Origin: Cepaea nemoralis
Taxonomy: Eukaryota > Mollusca > Gastropoda > Stylommatophora > Helicidae
Direction: 5' to 3'
Length of the DNA stretch: 64,000 bases
Assembly (NCBI GenBank): GCA_014155875.1
Contig: JACEFZ010022373.1
Coordinates: forward strand, 347,001-411,000
Part shown: positions 43,923-54,930 of the stretch, one piece after another
Layout: every line of letters begins with the position of its first letter
How positions within the stretch are numbered: position 1 is the stretch's first letter
Program-made: the position numbers and the translations under genes
The notes under the pieces: model-generated
Databases searched by the model: none
Seen by the model: the letters and a program-made list of their open reading frames with translations, nothing else
What the model was told of the DNA's origin: nothing

Positions 43923-46031
43923 TGTAGTGTGTGTGTAAAGACTGACTGTCGTATTAGTTACTTGTTCTTCTTTACCACTTTAGTGTCGTCTCTGGAGTGA
44001 AGAGAATCAACACCCACATTTGTTTTAATTCAATATCTCTATTTTGGATATATCCAGCAGACTCCGTCCACACACTCCTTCAATCTGAAGACACCTTCCT
44101 CTCACTCTTACTCACCCCTGGATCATGCCCCCTCTCATTCTTCCCCAACATAACATACTTGACAACTCTCGCTTCATCAAATAAAAACAAGAAATTTATT
44201 AAAGCAAAGAGTATATGTAGGAGACGTGTATGTGTGTATAAGGTGTAGAATGCGTGACGTGTATTCTAAATCGTCTATAGACTCAGATCAGTGTTCAAGA
44301 GGATATTCATTCTCATCCCTGTGCTGAAGACACACCAGCACCATGTATCCCATACAAGTAGCCTCACCCAGGTGATGCTCCTCCGGTCACGTGAAGACTT
44401 CCTCCGTTGTCTCTGGAACCACCAGGATGCTTGGACACCCCTGACAAACACTGTCTAATTAGAGTCTGATTCACACTATGAACTTCCTCAGTTATTTAAC
44501 GGATTGTTAATCAGGAAATTATAACCCTATTGTCACTGTTAGTGGAGAAATCTTAATGGATCTAGAGTCACTGGTTCTAAAGATTCCTCATATTAACACC
44601 ACAATCTAACTGTTCTGGGTATCAGTATAAATTATGCAATGTTCTGACTGTTTATTGATACATCTATCACTTGGCTAAACCTCAATCTCGTCAACATGTC
44701 CTGCTCAGGAGAAGCCAGGTTCCCGCAAACCAACTTGAGTATAAGCCCTATGTAGCGGCCTCTCAGCAACCTCTGTCTTCAGATGCTGACTCCTTGTATA
44801 AAACTTTGAACCTGCTTCTTCGTAGTAAATCATCGCACACTCAAGTGGAACACTCAAGGGGAACTGTACATGGAACCTGTAGAGCAGATAACATCATGGT
44901 GAGGGCAACTCAGTCCTGGCCAGAATTAGGCAAGTGTAGGCCAATAACAGCACTCAGATCTATAACAGAGATCCGATCTCTGTCATACGGCCAAATAACT
45001 CAATCATATGATCTGAGACATGACAACACCAGGAAAGACTAAAGGAACGGGTAGAAACCCAGCAGATGCCCTATTGGAAGATCCTACCATTACACATTCC
45101 CCTCCTCCCTCTCAACCATCCTTAATCTCTCTAATTATTATTCCACTACATTGTCCTCAACTTCCCGAGTAAAATGATATATAACACAAGCTACTTGAAG
45201 CCACACAATAGAATGCTAGTGCCGACGCTCCTATGATACTTTCTAGCACCGCACTTATAGAACATTCTATCACTAATCATAATACATTATATCACTACAC
45301 AGTACTGTACTCTATTCCTAATCATACTCTTAAGTTAGATATAATTAATTGCCTACCATATGTCTATTCCTGTTGTTACTCGAGAAACTTGTCAATCCGA
45401 TTGGATCTATGTCCGCTGATAACTATCACGGCTAAGACAGGCTAGTCCCTCTAATATAACACAACTCGGAATTATCCCCAATCCAAACACTTCCGAATGT
45501 TTTCCTCGACTCCATCCACCTGTTTACTGCACTGGGTTTTATATGGGTGCTTGAGTGAGTCACCAGAAAGTCCAGACGCCAATCAGTCCAGAATCTGGCT
45601 TTGTCATCCTGTTTCCAGACTAACCAGAGTCAATTAGCTGTCAATTTTCCTTTTCATCTGGGGAGTTCTTTGTCTCATCCAACAAATATCCGGGTTGTCT
45701 GTAAGCCAGAGACCTTTCTCCCATTACAGAATCCTTCTGACCTCTAGCAGGCATTCTGTCTATCACATGCAACGGCCAACTTCCGTTTTGTAGACAAATG
45801 TCGCCAATACACACCTCTCGAACAACATCCTGTCATCAAATTGTCGACTGTATGTAGACAACTCGACGTGACTCCCTTTAATCTCATACACACTGTCGAC
45901 CAGGTGCAGAGAATCTGTACCGACGTATTTTCCTCAGTTTGTTCACCATAACAGAGTCAATTGTGTTAGCAAAATAATTTCGGGCCTGGTTGTCATCAGT
46001 CGCAACTAACAAGTTTATTTATCCTGTGACA
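43923..46031 (-). repeat. Gypsy-1 5' LTR
   Basis: 2109 bp, the partner of 36792-38903. Ends are TGTAGTG...CTGTGACA. It has a 3-base deletion relative to the other LTR (GCTGACTCC for GCTGAGCCCTCC). Confidence 0.95.
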
Positions 46032-46226
46032 ATCCCGCATACCCGCTATCGAAACACAGCCGTGCGCTATTTGGCAGTATACCCGTTGCGTGGGGTTTTA
46101 CGAAATGGTATGGGTGCCGGTCGTTCAGAAAAGCAATGGCAAACTACTGAACATAAACGTGTGAAGAGATCACAACTGAAGAAAAAAATGCTGGTGTTGA
46201 CTGCAACGTCCTGTAAATGATATGCA
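46032..46226 (+). repeat. SINE1 split copy (right part)
   Basis: Continues the copy begun at 36765: ATCCCGCATACCCGC, then TTCAGAAAAGCAATGGCAAAC and GTTGACTGCAACGTCCTGTAAATGATATGC. Confidence 0.85.
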
Positions 46227-46264
46227 GTTAACTTTTTAACCATACTATTAATCACTTGTTTCGT

Positions 46265-46400
46265 TGTAAAGGTATTTTGCGTACTTTTGTCATCACCATG
46301 TGCGATGGCGATAAGCCTGGGTGGTCATGTTTTTTCATCTCACACATGGACCAAGAGCATGAATCAGCTCTCTGATCCTGTCTCGGTTATGAACTACTTT
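46265..46400 (-). mobile_element. LINE 3'-end remnant
   Basis: On the minus strand GGATCAGAGAGCTGATTCATG... and GTGTGAGATG-AAAAAACATGACC align to the 3' end of the LINE at 23400-23480 (GGTGATCCACGACTCTGG, GTGAGATGGCAGAAAATGACTGCCC). Confidence 0.5.
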
Positions 46401-46449
46401 CTTTTCTATTTCGTAATTGCTTAATACGGGAATCCGGCTATATTCACTG

Positions 46450-46482
46450 GCCGGTCTCCCTGGCCTAAGCGTTAGCGTCTTT
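46450..46482 (+). repeat. SINE1 split copy (left part), right part at 56300-56503
   Basis: GGCCGGTCTCCCTGGCCTAAG, with an A-box-like TGGCCTAAGCG at 46461-46471, then GTTAGCGTCTTT. The SINE resumes after Gypsy-2 as CTTTTTCCGTAATCCCG. The uninterrupted copy at 31521 reads GTTAACGTCTTTCTCCGTAA at this place. Confidence 0.88.
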
Positions 46483-46746
46483 TGTAACAGTACAGATGCA
46501 GGGATGATACAAAACAAGTCCCGGTGTGGTTCTTTCAGAAGGTTTATTTAATCATAATAGGCCGATAATAATACAGAGACCACGAGATATGATGTTGCCT
46601 TCTCTAGACTTTAGCTGTAACTAACTTCACCAAAACAACCTACGTCACGACTTGAGCATCCTTATTACTGTTCTACTAGGATGCTCAACCGTGCCCTAAG
46701 TTTGCACATCGAAGCCAATAACAGAGATGGTATTCATTCTGCTACA
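46483..46746 (-). repeat. Gypsy-2 3' LTR
   Basis: 264 bp, TGTAACAGTACAG to CTGCTACA, with TG...CA ends. Confidence 0.97.
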
Positions 46747-46762
46747 CCTCCCTTTCTTTAAA
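46747..46762 (-). promoter_or_regulatory. Gypsy-2 polypurine tract
   Basis: The minus strand reads AAAGAAAGGGAGG immediately before the 3' LTR, a textbook PPT. Confidence 0.85.
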
Positions 46763-48438
46763 AAGACTTTTCTTCTTCAAAAGTCTTAACTCCTAACCCA
46801 CTTATCCTAAACCTTCTTTCCTTCCCCCAATATTTTTTCTAAGCCGTCCCAAACTAACTCTATCTTAAGTAACTACTTTCTTCTATTTGTCCCTCATCAC
46901 CATCCCACATAGCAAACCGCTATGAAGTTATACTTCTTCTTCGTTTCTGGCTCTTCAAAGTTTCATTACAAAAATTATAGGTCATAAGAATGGCTCGTAA
47001 AAATCGTTGGTATACACTTGACATTATGAAATTTCTCATTCTTTCTCCACACAACACAGGATAGACAGAAAAGATGTAGTTAGAAAATAGTAAAGAAGGG
47101 GTGCGCACCCAATTTATGAAAGTATAAAGAAATAGTCAAAAACAATCACATTTACCTCCCTTGCAAACGTAAAAACTTTTATAAAAGTTTTTCAAAAACA
47201 TATCTTATGAAGTTACATCTCTGTTCATTATAAATTAAGTTGATCCAAGTTTTCTTTTATATACTCAATATTTATATTGCCATCCACAACCCTGCCTATA
47301 TTTCACTTATCTCACGTCCAACCATGAAACCCATAACAATGTTCATATTCCATGAACATTTTAAATTAATTAACGCTGTTTATCACAGCTTCTATATTTT
47401 GCCCCCTCACATCCCATGACAAGCCTCCTTGTTTATCTAACCCATATACCAAACCCTATGCACTGCCATTCACAGCCCCCTTAATATCTATTCTCTATCA
47501 ACCAACTTCTTATATTTGTTTCACTATCACAGCCTCTTTAGACGTTAATCACGTATATAATATGGCATCCAATCCATATACCTTTAATCCACGCTGACTC
47601 AATGCAGCTCCTATTTTAACTTCCCAGCACCCTCTTATTTGAGTAGTAACCCCGTCTCTATGGCATATGTTTCCAACACCCTATAGCCACTATATTATTA
47701 ACCTCTCTACTCTAAAATATTAACGCTGATTAACACAGCGGCTTTCTTACTCGTGAACTTATTTTTCATAAAGAGAATGTGTCTCTCTTCTAGTCCTCAG
47801 TAGTGTATTAACCCTTTTCTGAACGAAGGGCTTTAAATAAATCCCTATGTACTGCTTTTATTCCAGACAGAACCATCAGTGAAATAAACTTAAACTTAAA
47901 TAATTTTCAACACATTTGTAAACAAAGTAACTACTATTCAACAGACAAGACAATTCAACCTAAACCATGATTTAAACGAAATAAAATTACAACAGAATAT
48001 CATACCCCCCCCCCCCCCCCCCCAAGTTTTTAAACATCATTTTTCTTTCCCCTCATATCAAATAAAGGCATCAACTCATTCAAAGAAAAACATATTTCAG
48101 AATAATATAACATACATCCTATCCATTGTTAGTCACTTTTACGGACTAACAATAACTTATTTATCTATTTAAGAAAACTCAAGAAGTCAAATCATAAATC
48201 AATTGGCAATAAAATTACAGTAAAAATATACCACACTCGAATTTACATCCATATTAGCTATCTTAATACCTAAATATATAGTGTCATGTCTACTCCTCAA
48301 GACAACTCATTATAAGTATCAATAAAACCATTTTCTATAACAAATGTGTCATATACAGCTAATGTATTTCATCAACTATCACTTTCCTTTTTAAATCACC
48401 AAATTTACATCTTGCTATCTGCAGCATTTTCTATCAAT
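46763..48438. other. Gypsy-2 3' non-coding region
   Basis: About 1.7 kb between the end of pol and the polypurine tract, AT-rich and without a gene. It contains a poly-C run of 18 (48006-48023), a likely assembly-quality weak point, and TTTTATAAAAG near 47170. Confidence 0.6.
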
Positions 48439-49794
48439 TTATCTCCCATGTTTCCATTTCCTCAGTAACTCCAAGTTTCTTTGAATAAGTGCTATCTCCA
48501 CATCAATATCTTCTTCCTCATGTAAAGAAATATTTTCTTCCATGCTACTATCTCTATTAGATTCTGAATTTTCATCCATTTCTTCTTCTTCATCTGTATG
48601 TCTGTTGCTAGCAGCCGCTAATTTTTTCCTTTCTATATCTAATCTAATTTGTGTATCATAGTTTCTTAACGACCTTTCGAGTAGGGGCATGTACTCGTCG
48701 CTTGATGAATTTTCTCTAATTCTTCTCTGTCTTTTCACTTCTTTTTCTCTCTGTCTCTCTATTCTCCTTTTCGCTGCTTGTCTAGTATTTTTAAATGGAG
48801 CGTTTACCTCTTCTTCCATAGATTCCACACTATCATAATAACCCTCATACGTATTTTTCTCTTCTTTTATCAGCGTTTTCGGTATTGTCTGTTCCTGAGT
48901 ATCATCATAAACTGATGTTGTTATTAATTGACTTTGTACTGGATCTTTTTTAAAATCTGGGGGTATTGTAGCTCTTCTGACCATTTGTTCATCTAAGTAT
49001 AAGGCGTCTGAATAATAATAATTATTATAATTATTGTTTCCCTTATCATAATTATCTCTTCTTAAGTGTTCTACATGTGCCCTTGCTATATGTCCCGTGA
49101 TCTGGTTCTTTATACTGTATGATACATTTCCTAACTTTTCTAAAATGTAATAACCTGGAACCCAACGAGCATCAAATTTAGAGTTCCTTCTATGCTTCTT
49201 ATAATAAACTCTATCACCTACTTTGAATTCCTGTAATTTTGTATTTCCGTTTCTGCATCTTTTCTGTCTTTCTCTAGCTTTAATTATATTGTTCTTTAAT
49301 CTCACATGCGCTTTGTGCATTTCTTGTATAATAACTTCCTGAAAATCTTCCCCCATATATTTACGTCTTGGTTTTAACAGATTGTCAATAGGTAGTATAG
49401 GCTCTCTCCTGTGTAATAAATAAAATGGTGAAAACCCTGTACTCTCATTTTGATTTGTGCGTATTGCGCTTAGTGCAGGTCCCAGGAATAGATCCCAATC
49501 TTTTTCATGTTCATCGACAATCTTTGCTATAATGTCGTACAATGTTCTATGTTGTCTTTCGTTCTCAGCATTTGAAGAAGGTCTATAGTATGAGGTCTTT
49601 ATATGGTTTATATTCAAATCTTTTAATAACTTTTCAAATTTCTTGTTCACACATTCTTTACAATTATCCGTGAGTACGATCTGTGGGCAACTAAATCTTT
49701 GTATGAATTCCTGTAAAAAAAATATTAATGATAGTATCTGCGCTCTTATCTGGGATTGCATAAACTTCCGGCCACAGACTATAGATATCCACAA
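48439..49794 (-). CDS. Gypsy-2 integrase core, GPY/F module and charged tail
   Basis: A 451-codon frame, the second half of the integrase. LTDNCKECVNKKF holds the second catalytic Asp (about residue 43; most families have TDNGxEF), and RPSSNAENERQHRT holds the Glu (about 79), DD35E. The GPY/F-like module is VGDRVYYKKHRRNSKFDARWVPGYYILEKLG-region (about 195-240, KFDARWVPGYYIL). The C-terminal 200 residues are very rich in E, D, R, K and N (NKGNNNYNNYYYS, then RQAAKRRIERQREKEVKRQRR, then EEEEMDENSES). They may be a host-factor or chromatin-binding extension; this is inference. It is entered by a frameshift at the A8 run 49715-49722. Confidence 0.88.
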   Translation of the reverse strand: MWISIVCGRKFMQSQIRAQILSLIFFLQEFIQRFSCPQIVLTDNCKECVNKKFEKLLKDLNINHIKTSYYRPSSNAENERQHRTLYDIIAKIVDEHEKDWDLFLGPALSAIRTNQNESTGFSPFYLLHRREPILPIDNLLKPRRKYMGEDFQEVIIQEMHKAHVRLKNNIIKARERQKRCRNGNTKLQEFKVGDRVYYKKHRRNSKFDARWVPGYYILEKLGNVSYSIKNQITGHIARAHVEHLRRDNYDKGNNNYNNYYYSDALYLDEQMVRRATIPPDFKKDPVQSQLITTSVYDDTQEQTIPKTLIKEEKNTYEGYYDSVESMEEEVNAPFKNTRQAAKRRIERQREKEVKRQRRIRENSSSDEYMPLLERSLRNYDTQIRLDIERKKLAAASNRHTDEEEEMDENSESNRDSSMEENISLHEEEDIDVEIALIQRNLELLRKWKHGR

Positions 49795-50560
49795 TATGAA
49801 TTAAATATACGTTCCCCGATAGTGTTCTAGGGTGAGGACCTGATATATCTAAGCAGACTTTTTGCATAGGAAACTGAGGAATATCTGTATCCTGTAAGGG
49901 ACATTTGATTGTTTTCATAAATCTTAGTCTACATTTTTCACACGTATCGACATATTTACAAGCAGTGTTAAATAAATTCGGCCAATAATATTTGTTCGTA
50001 AGTGCTTTCACTAACTTATCACGACCGAGATGACCATTCTCATCATGATACGCCTTTATAACTTCACTTTCCAAATGTTTTGGAATATATTTCCTTAACT
50101 GTTCGTTTCTTTCATTCATGTAATATAAATGATCATCATCTTGCAACACTAAATAATTCTTCGTATACTTGTTCTCATCCGTTTCTTTTAATTTCTGTTT
50201 TATTTCTAAAACTTTTGGATCTAATTCTTGTTCTTCTTTCATATTAAATTGTATTAAATGTGGGTCTTCTGCTCTAGGTTCAGACTCTTGATCCGACGGT
50301 AAACTCTCACAATCTTCTCTATTTATTATGGCAGAATCTAATATATTTACTTGCCATTTTCTGTCGTCTAATTCCGGTTCACCTTCGTCTTCCGTGTTTC
50401 CTGATGACTGTAGATACGGGATTCTGGACAATAAATCTGCACATGTATTGTTCCTACCTGGTACGTATTCTATTCTAGTATTGTATCCCTGTAGATTCAA
50501 CGCCCATGTCTGTATTTTTCTGTTCAGCACTGGAGCTTCTAATAACGATTTTAAAGGCAT
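49691..50560 (-). CDS. Gypsy-2 RNase H C-terminus and integrase N-terminus
   Basis: A 289-codon frame, in the same frame as the RT above it. It opens with the end of RNase H (IEYVPGRNNTCADLLSR, final catalytic Asp). The integrase HHCC zinc domain is at about 172-210 (HDENGHLGRDKL ... CKYVDTCEKC). The first catalytic Asp is in VCLDISGPHPRTLSG (about 238). It terminates at HTKI because of a one-base shift in the A8 homopolymer 49715-49722. The rest of the domain is intact in the next frame. Confidence 0.88.
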   Translation of the reverse strand: MPLKSLLEAPVLNRKIQTWALNLQGYNTRIEYVPGRNNTCADLLSRIPYLQSSGNTEDEGEPELDDRKWQVNILDSAIINREDCESLPSDQESEPRAEDPHLIQFNMKEEQELDPKVLEIKQKLKETDENKYTKNYLVLQDDDHLYYMNERNEQLRKYIPKHLESEVIKAYHDENGHLGRDKLVKALTNKYYWPNLFNTACKYVDTCEKCRLRFMKTIKCPLQDTDIPQFPMQKVCLDISGPHPRTLSGNVYLIHIVDIYSLWPEVYAIPDKSADTIINIFFTGIHTKI

Positions 50561-52094
50561 GTGGTCAGTTCTAATAATAAAATTTGCGTTATGTAGATAA
50601 TAGTTAAGTTTCTGAAGAGCATAATGAATAGCATAAGCTTCCTTCTCAATAGTCGACCATTTGCGCTGATACCTGCTAAGTTTATGTGATAAAAAATAGA
50701 TTGGCCTTTAATTTTTAACCCCTGGTATTCCAGATTCTTTTCCTTCATATGGTTGAACCAAACACGCTCCTATAGCATTATCTAAAGCATCTGTATACAA
50801 TATTAGCTGTTTATTCAAATCTGGATGTGTCAATAGTGGCACTACTGTTAAGCTATTTTTTAAAAACTGAAACGCTTTTTGACATTCATCATCCCACTTA
50901 AATCTAGCGTATTTGCCAGTTAGGTTAGTAATGGGCTCTGCTATTTTTGAGAACCCTGGAATGAAACGACGATAATACCCACAAGTTCCGATAAACGCAC
51001 GAACTTCTTTTACGTTAGTTGGAGGAGGTAGTTCTCTAATAACCTTTACCTTATCCTGATCTGGTTTAATTCCGTCTCTATTAATAATATACCCCAAATA
51101 CTTTGTTTCTGTTTTTAAAAATTCGCATTTACTGAGCTTCAGTTTAACATCATGTATTCTTAATCTGTCAAATACTAATTTTACATGTTTTAGGTGATCT
51201 TGTACGTCTCCTGCTGTGCAAATCAAAATGTCATCTATGAATGCCAATGCAAACTTTTGCATGCCCTCCAATACTTGATTTATTAATAGCATATAATGAG
51301 AAGGCGCCGTACGTACTCCAAAAGGCATTCGTAAAAATTCGTAAGAACCTGCGTGTGTACAAAAAGCACTCTTATTTTGGGCATCTGGGGACATAGGTAT
51401 ACACCAAAATCCTGATCTTGCATCTAACGTAGTGAAGAAGGTAGACCCATTAAGTAAGCCTAAAATATCATCAATCACCGGCAATGGGTACGCTACATTC
51501 TTAGTGATTTTGTTCAACGCCCGGTAGTCACAACAGAATCGATGTGAACCATCGGCTTTGGTCACAATTACTATCGGAGATGACCATTCTGATTTCGATC
51601 TTGTTATTATTCCTGCTTTCAACATATCTTCTATTGCCTTTTCGACAATTTCTCTATTTCTTAAGGGAGTTCTATACGGTTTCAAACTAATTGGTGGGTG
51701 ATCTCCAGTATCTATTTCCATAGTGACTGTTTTGGTCTTCCCCAATTCTAAGTCGTTAATTGCAAAACCATCTTGATTTTCTTTTATAAGTCGTTCTAAT
51801 ATTTCCTTATTTTCTGGTGGAGTTTTTATCTGTGCTAAGAATTCTTGTTCTCTTGTTATTTTGTCTACTGAATGTATTTGAGATGTATGTCTTCTGAATG
51901 GATGGATCAATTCATCATTCTGCACGTTCCATTTCCTTCCGCCTCTATGTCTGTTATTAATTCTTTCCCTAAGAGTTTCTGAATAATTTATTCCCGGTAT
52001 TTCTACTCTATCTGTTGCTAATATGCCATTAATATCATGTTCTACTTTGGCTATTACACATCCTCTGTATAATTTAATTTCTCTACCTGTGTTG
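50551..52094 (-). CDS. Gypsy-2 reverse transcriptase with RNase H start
   Basis: The frame runs from the piggyBac junction at 52094 through the 405 codons from 51925 to a TAA at 50708-50710, then continues in the same frame into RNase H. Landmarks counted from 51925: EIDTGDHPPISLKPYR (about 70), SPIVIVTKADGSHRFC (115), FTTLDARSGFW (catalytic Asp 168), MPFGVRTAPSHYM (200), LAFIDDILICT (active-site Asp pair 231-232), YLGYIINRDGI, ELPPPTNVKEVRAFIGTCGYYRRFIPGFS, then RNase H LILYTDALDNAIGACLV (catalytic Asp). Only the single TAA breaks pol here. It copies element RNA into cDNA in a virus-like particle. Confidence 0.92.
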
Positions 52095-52360
52095 TTAACT
52101 CTTTCGCTACCGTGATCCCATCTGTGGGCACGTTGTATTTCCTGAGATGGCAGTCCGCCGTTTTAGTGCCACAAAATGATCAGTGGTTTATTTCACATAT
52201 TTCTGCTCCGTTTCGCAATTTTAAGTTACAGTAAACTAAAAAGTAGTACAGCCGAAAGATCTCTACGCCATCTCGGAGCGGTCAATCGTTTTCTAATTTT
52301 GGATTCTTGTGAATTTTCAGTTTTAAGGTAGTGTTAATTTGTTTGTTTTGGTTTTTCACA

Positions 52361-53456
52361 ATGGAAACGCCCACCAGTTTGCGTCCACGTAGTATGACTT
52401 GAGATCAAGCTAGATTATTGTTTATAATAATATGTGAATGTGAATATTTAGAAAGTAGTTTTAGTTGTGTCTAAAGTTTTAGCACGTGGTGATAAAGAAA
52501 AACCAGTGAATGTTCGTCAACATTCAACAGCTGAGTGTTTGACAACGAAGCACGAATGGCTGAAGTTTACGTCTGTCATTATTGCTATGGGACTTGATCC
52601 AAGACCATGTATCAAAGACTACCGGTGTACAAGTGCACATTTATATACTCCTTGGTATGTGGCACTGCCACTACGTTTCCCAGTAATCAATTAGAAAATT
52701 ATAATATATTTATCACACCATGTTTCATGTATGTCAACCTGAGGGTACCCAAAAAAAAAAAAAATTTATCCTCTTGTTGACTCTGAAGAATATCCAGGAA
52801 GCATTTTACCCATTTGAAAATGTGTCCATTGATGATATGATTATTTGGTGAAAGGGCTAAACAAAGCTAAAAAAACCATGCATTGTTGTCTCTACCAAGT
52901 CTGTAGTTAGAATTGTTGAGAGCGGATTGCGAAAACCGCAAAGCAAGCTGAAGATGGTCTCCATGAAAATAAAACGGCGATGAATGGCTGCGACAGAATG
53001 GACCAAATGGTTGGATATTATAATATCCATGATAGGAAAACCATTACGTGGTGGAAGAATATCTACTACTAGATCTTTGAAATTGCACAGATCAATGCTC
53101 ACATCCTACATTCCATATGGCAAACAGAGAAAGGAGGAAAAAAATTGTTACAGAAGGATTTCAAGTAAAGGAAAGTGCTCATCGCGAAGTAGCTCAGAGT
53201 ATTCCTGAAAGTTTGACACTCTGCCTGCCGAAGAATTTCAGTCTGTTGCAGGAAATTATGCCGAAAGATTTACATGAGCCAAGCATTTAATAGAATTTGT
53301 CGGTGTCAATAGAGACTGTGTTTTTTGCAGCACTCGAACTAAACGACACTTTGCAGCACTCGAACTAAACGACACATATCATCTTTTGTTTGCTCCGGCT
53401 GTACTAATAGACCAGACTTGTGCGCCAAAGTTTGCGTTGCAGCCTATCACAAATAG
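52361..53456 (+). pseudogene. piggyBac transposase (DDE_Tnp_1_7-like), degenerate
   Basis: Plus-strand remnants in family order. The N-terminal ATG is at 52361. SVIIAMGLDPRPCIKDYRCTS is near 52575 (family pattern GxxxxMGxxxxPxxxDYWS). After a gap that removes most of the catalytic domain, CDRMDQMVGYYN and TWWKNIYY near 52988 (family C-D-MDQ, KWWKxxF) with a stop, then AQINAHIL. Next comes a zinc-ribbon-like C-terminus RDCVFCSTRT near 53310 and RPDLCAKVCVAAYHK to a stop at 53456 (family C-x2-C ... LC-xxCF-YH). It is about 365 codons long versus 550-600 for active members, so the element could move only with help. Confidence 0.82.
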
Positions 53457-53524
53457 ACTGCCACATATAGTAAATAAAAACAAACAGACATGACAATTAA
53501 ATGTAAATCTGCCAAGTGTTTTCC

Positions 53525-54320
53525 TAATTTTTGTCTGAAAAAAAAATACATGATTCAGAATCTGCGGCGAAACTTCTTTTCGGATGGTTGATTGGAAGCA
53601 ATGGTGTTTATAGTTTAGAATAGTGTTGTTTGTTCAGTAAATTCAATTGGATTAGCAGTGATCAGGATATTGGATAACAACGCCCCCTCGGTAAGTACAA
53701 TGTTTACATTATTTTTACCTCTTTTTAACAAATTATTTTAGAAGTTATATTATTATTTGTATTTTATTTACAACATACAGCAAAAATTCTCCTACCAACA
53801 TATTCCTTGTGCTATCTCCTTTATTTTGATATATAATACAACATTTCTGCTACAATTTTAACCATTTTCATAACATTATTGCGACATACACCAATTTCCA
53901 GATTTCGGCCATTAGTTTTTTTCATTTGTGTGAAAAAGACATGGTTCAGAATATGCACCAAAACTTCCTTTTGGGTGATTTAAATGAGCAATACTGTTTA
54001 TATTCTTGAAGACAAGTGGTGTTTGTTTGATTATTCAGTAAATTAAACATGATTAGCAGTATAGGAGTGTAGAAAACACCTTATATGTGCAGTTTTTTAA
54101 ATAATTTTTACCTCTTTAATTTCATTTGTTATTATTAAACCTCTCATTATTGTCATAATATTTGTAACCTATCAATTAATTATTAACACTGTCATGTTCC
54201 TTGTGCAATCCTCTTTAATTTGATATGTAATACAATAGGTCTTCTACCACCTTAACCATTTTAAAAGCATTATTGTAACACACCCCTAGTTCCAATTTTC
54301 TGCCATAAATGTCTGTTTGG
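53525..54320. repeat. Tandem duplication of the piggyBac 3' region
   Basis: Two diverged direct copies of about 395 bp (53525-53920 and 53925-54320). Shared blocks include GTTTATA...AGTGTTGTTTG / GTGGTGTTTG, TCAGTAAATT, GATTAGCAGT, TTATTTTTACCTC, TTCCTTGTGC, TAATACAA and CCATTTT. Related sequence also occurs at 21.2-22.3 kb. Confidence 0.8.
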
Positions 54321-54353
54321 TCACAGCCCAGTTTTTGTTTGGTAGTGAAAGAG

Positions 54354-54930
54354 TTAATAATCATTACTGGAAAAGTTAAGTGTTTATCTAATGATATTAT
54401 TCCATCCGGAAATTCTAGACCAGGCTCATCAATTACTTCCCTTTGTAATTCAGTGATTCTAACTGTGTGTCCTACTACATAATACGGATTTCTTTTTACC
54501 TTTGCCTGTATCAAATTAACCGTCGGTGGTTTTAACGTCGTAGACATTTTAACTCTAACCAGTGCTGAAATGTGCATGTCTTCTTCCAAATCTACATATA
54601 CGTCCTTGAATTTTAATTTGTGCAAATCAAAAAAAAGTCTGACACCGTTTTTTATTAAAAAATCTCTACCTATAAGCATATTTCTATTTAAATCTTTCAC
54701 TACATGAAAAAGATATCATACGTTGATCCCTCCTAATTTAAGATTTATTATTGTTTGTCCAATTACTTGTAAATTCTGTCCTGTAACAGAGTGAAGATTA
54801 TTATGATTTCTGAATATTTTTAAATTTTTAAATAAGTGTACTATAGGCACATTTAAATTAGCTAAAAGACGTAATCTATAGTTTTTCTTCTTTAAAAAAA
54901 AATGGGTTCAAATTAGTCAATAAATTTTCT
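54354..54930 (-). pseudogene. Gypsy-2 protease end and linker
   Basis: On the minus strand NLHSVTGQNLQVIGQTI and INLKLGGINV precede an in-frame TGA (near 54715), then YLFHVVKDLNRNMLIGRDFLIKNG and FPVMII follow up to the piggyBac. The pattern G-x-L-V-G ... D-x-x-x-x-xLIGRDFL is the C-terminal part of retropepsin-like proteases. The catalytic DTG is not found upstream, so the N-terminal half is lost or too degraded. The last 40 codons of the apparent frame below 54354 are piggyBac-derived. Confidence 0.65.

Larger units (their letters stand above)
36792..46031 (-). mobile_element. Gypsy-1, full-length Ty3/Gypsy element with Gmr1-like order
   Basis: 9.24 kb bounded by two direct LTRs of about 2.1 kb and a 5-bp target duplication ATCCC (36787-36791 and 46032-46036). 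All coding frames are on the minus strand, in the order coiled-coil Gag, two CCHC knuckles, protease, integrase, reverse transcriptase, RNase H. Integrase before reverse transcriptase is the Gmr1-like arrangement, not the usual Gypsy order. The pol region is interrupted by at least two in-frame stops (39745, about 39450) and three or more frameshifts, so this copy is probably not autonomous. The LTRs differ at roughly two to three dozen positions by eye (about 1-1.5%), so the insertion is fairly young. Confidence 0.93.
52095..54357 (+). mobile_element. piggyBac-type element nested in Gypsy-2
   Basis: 2255 bp between duplicated TTAA sites (52095-52098 and 54354-54357), the hallmark of piggyBac. 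Its ends are inverted repeats CTCTTTCGCTACC (52099-52111) and GGTAGTGAAAGAG (54341-54353), 12 of 13 matching. It interrupts the protease-RT linker of Gypsy-2. The element reads the same frame on either side once one TTAA and the insert are disregarded, which confirms the boundaries. It contains a degenerate plus-strand transposase and a tandemly duplicated 3' non-coding region. Confidence 0.92.
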
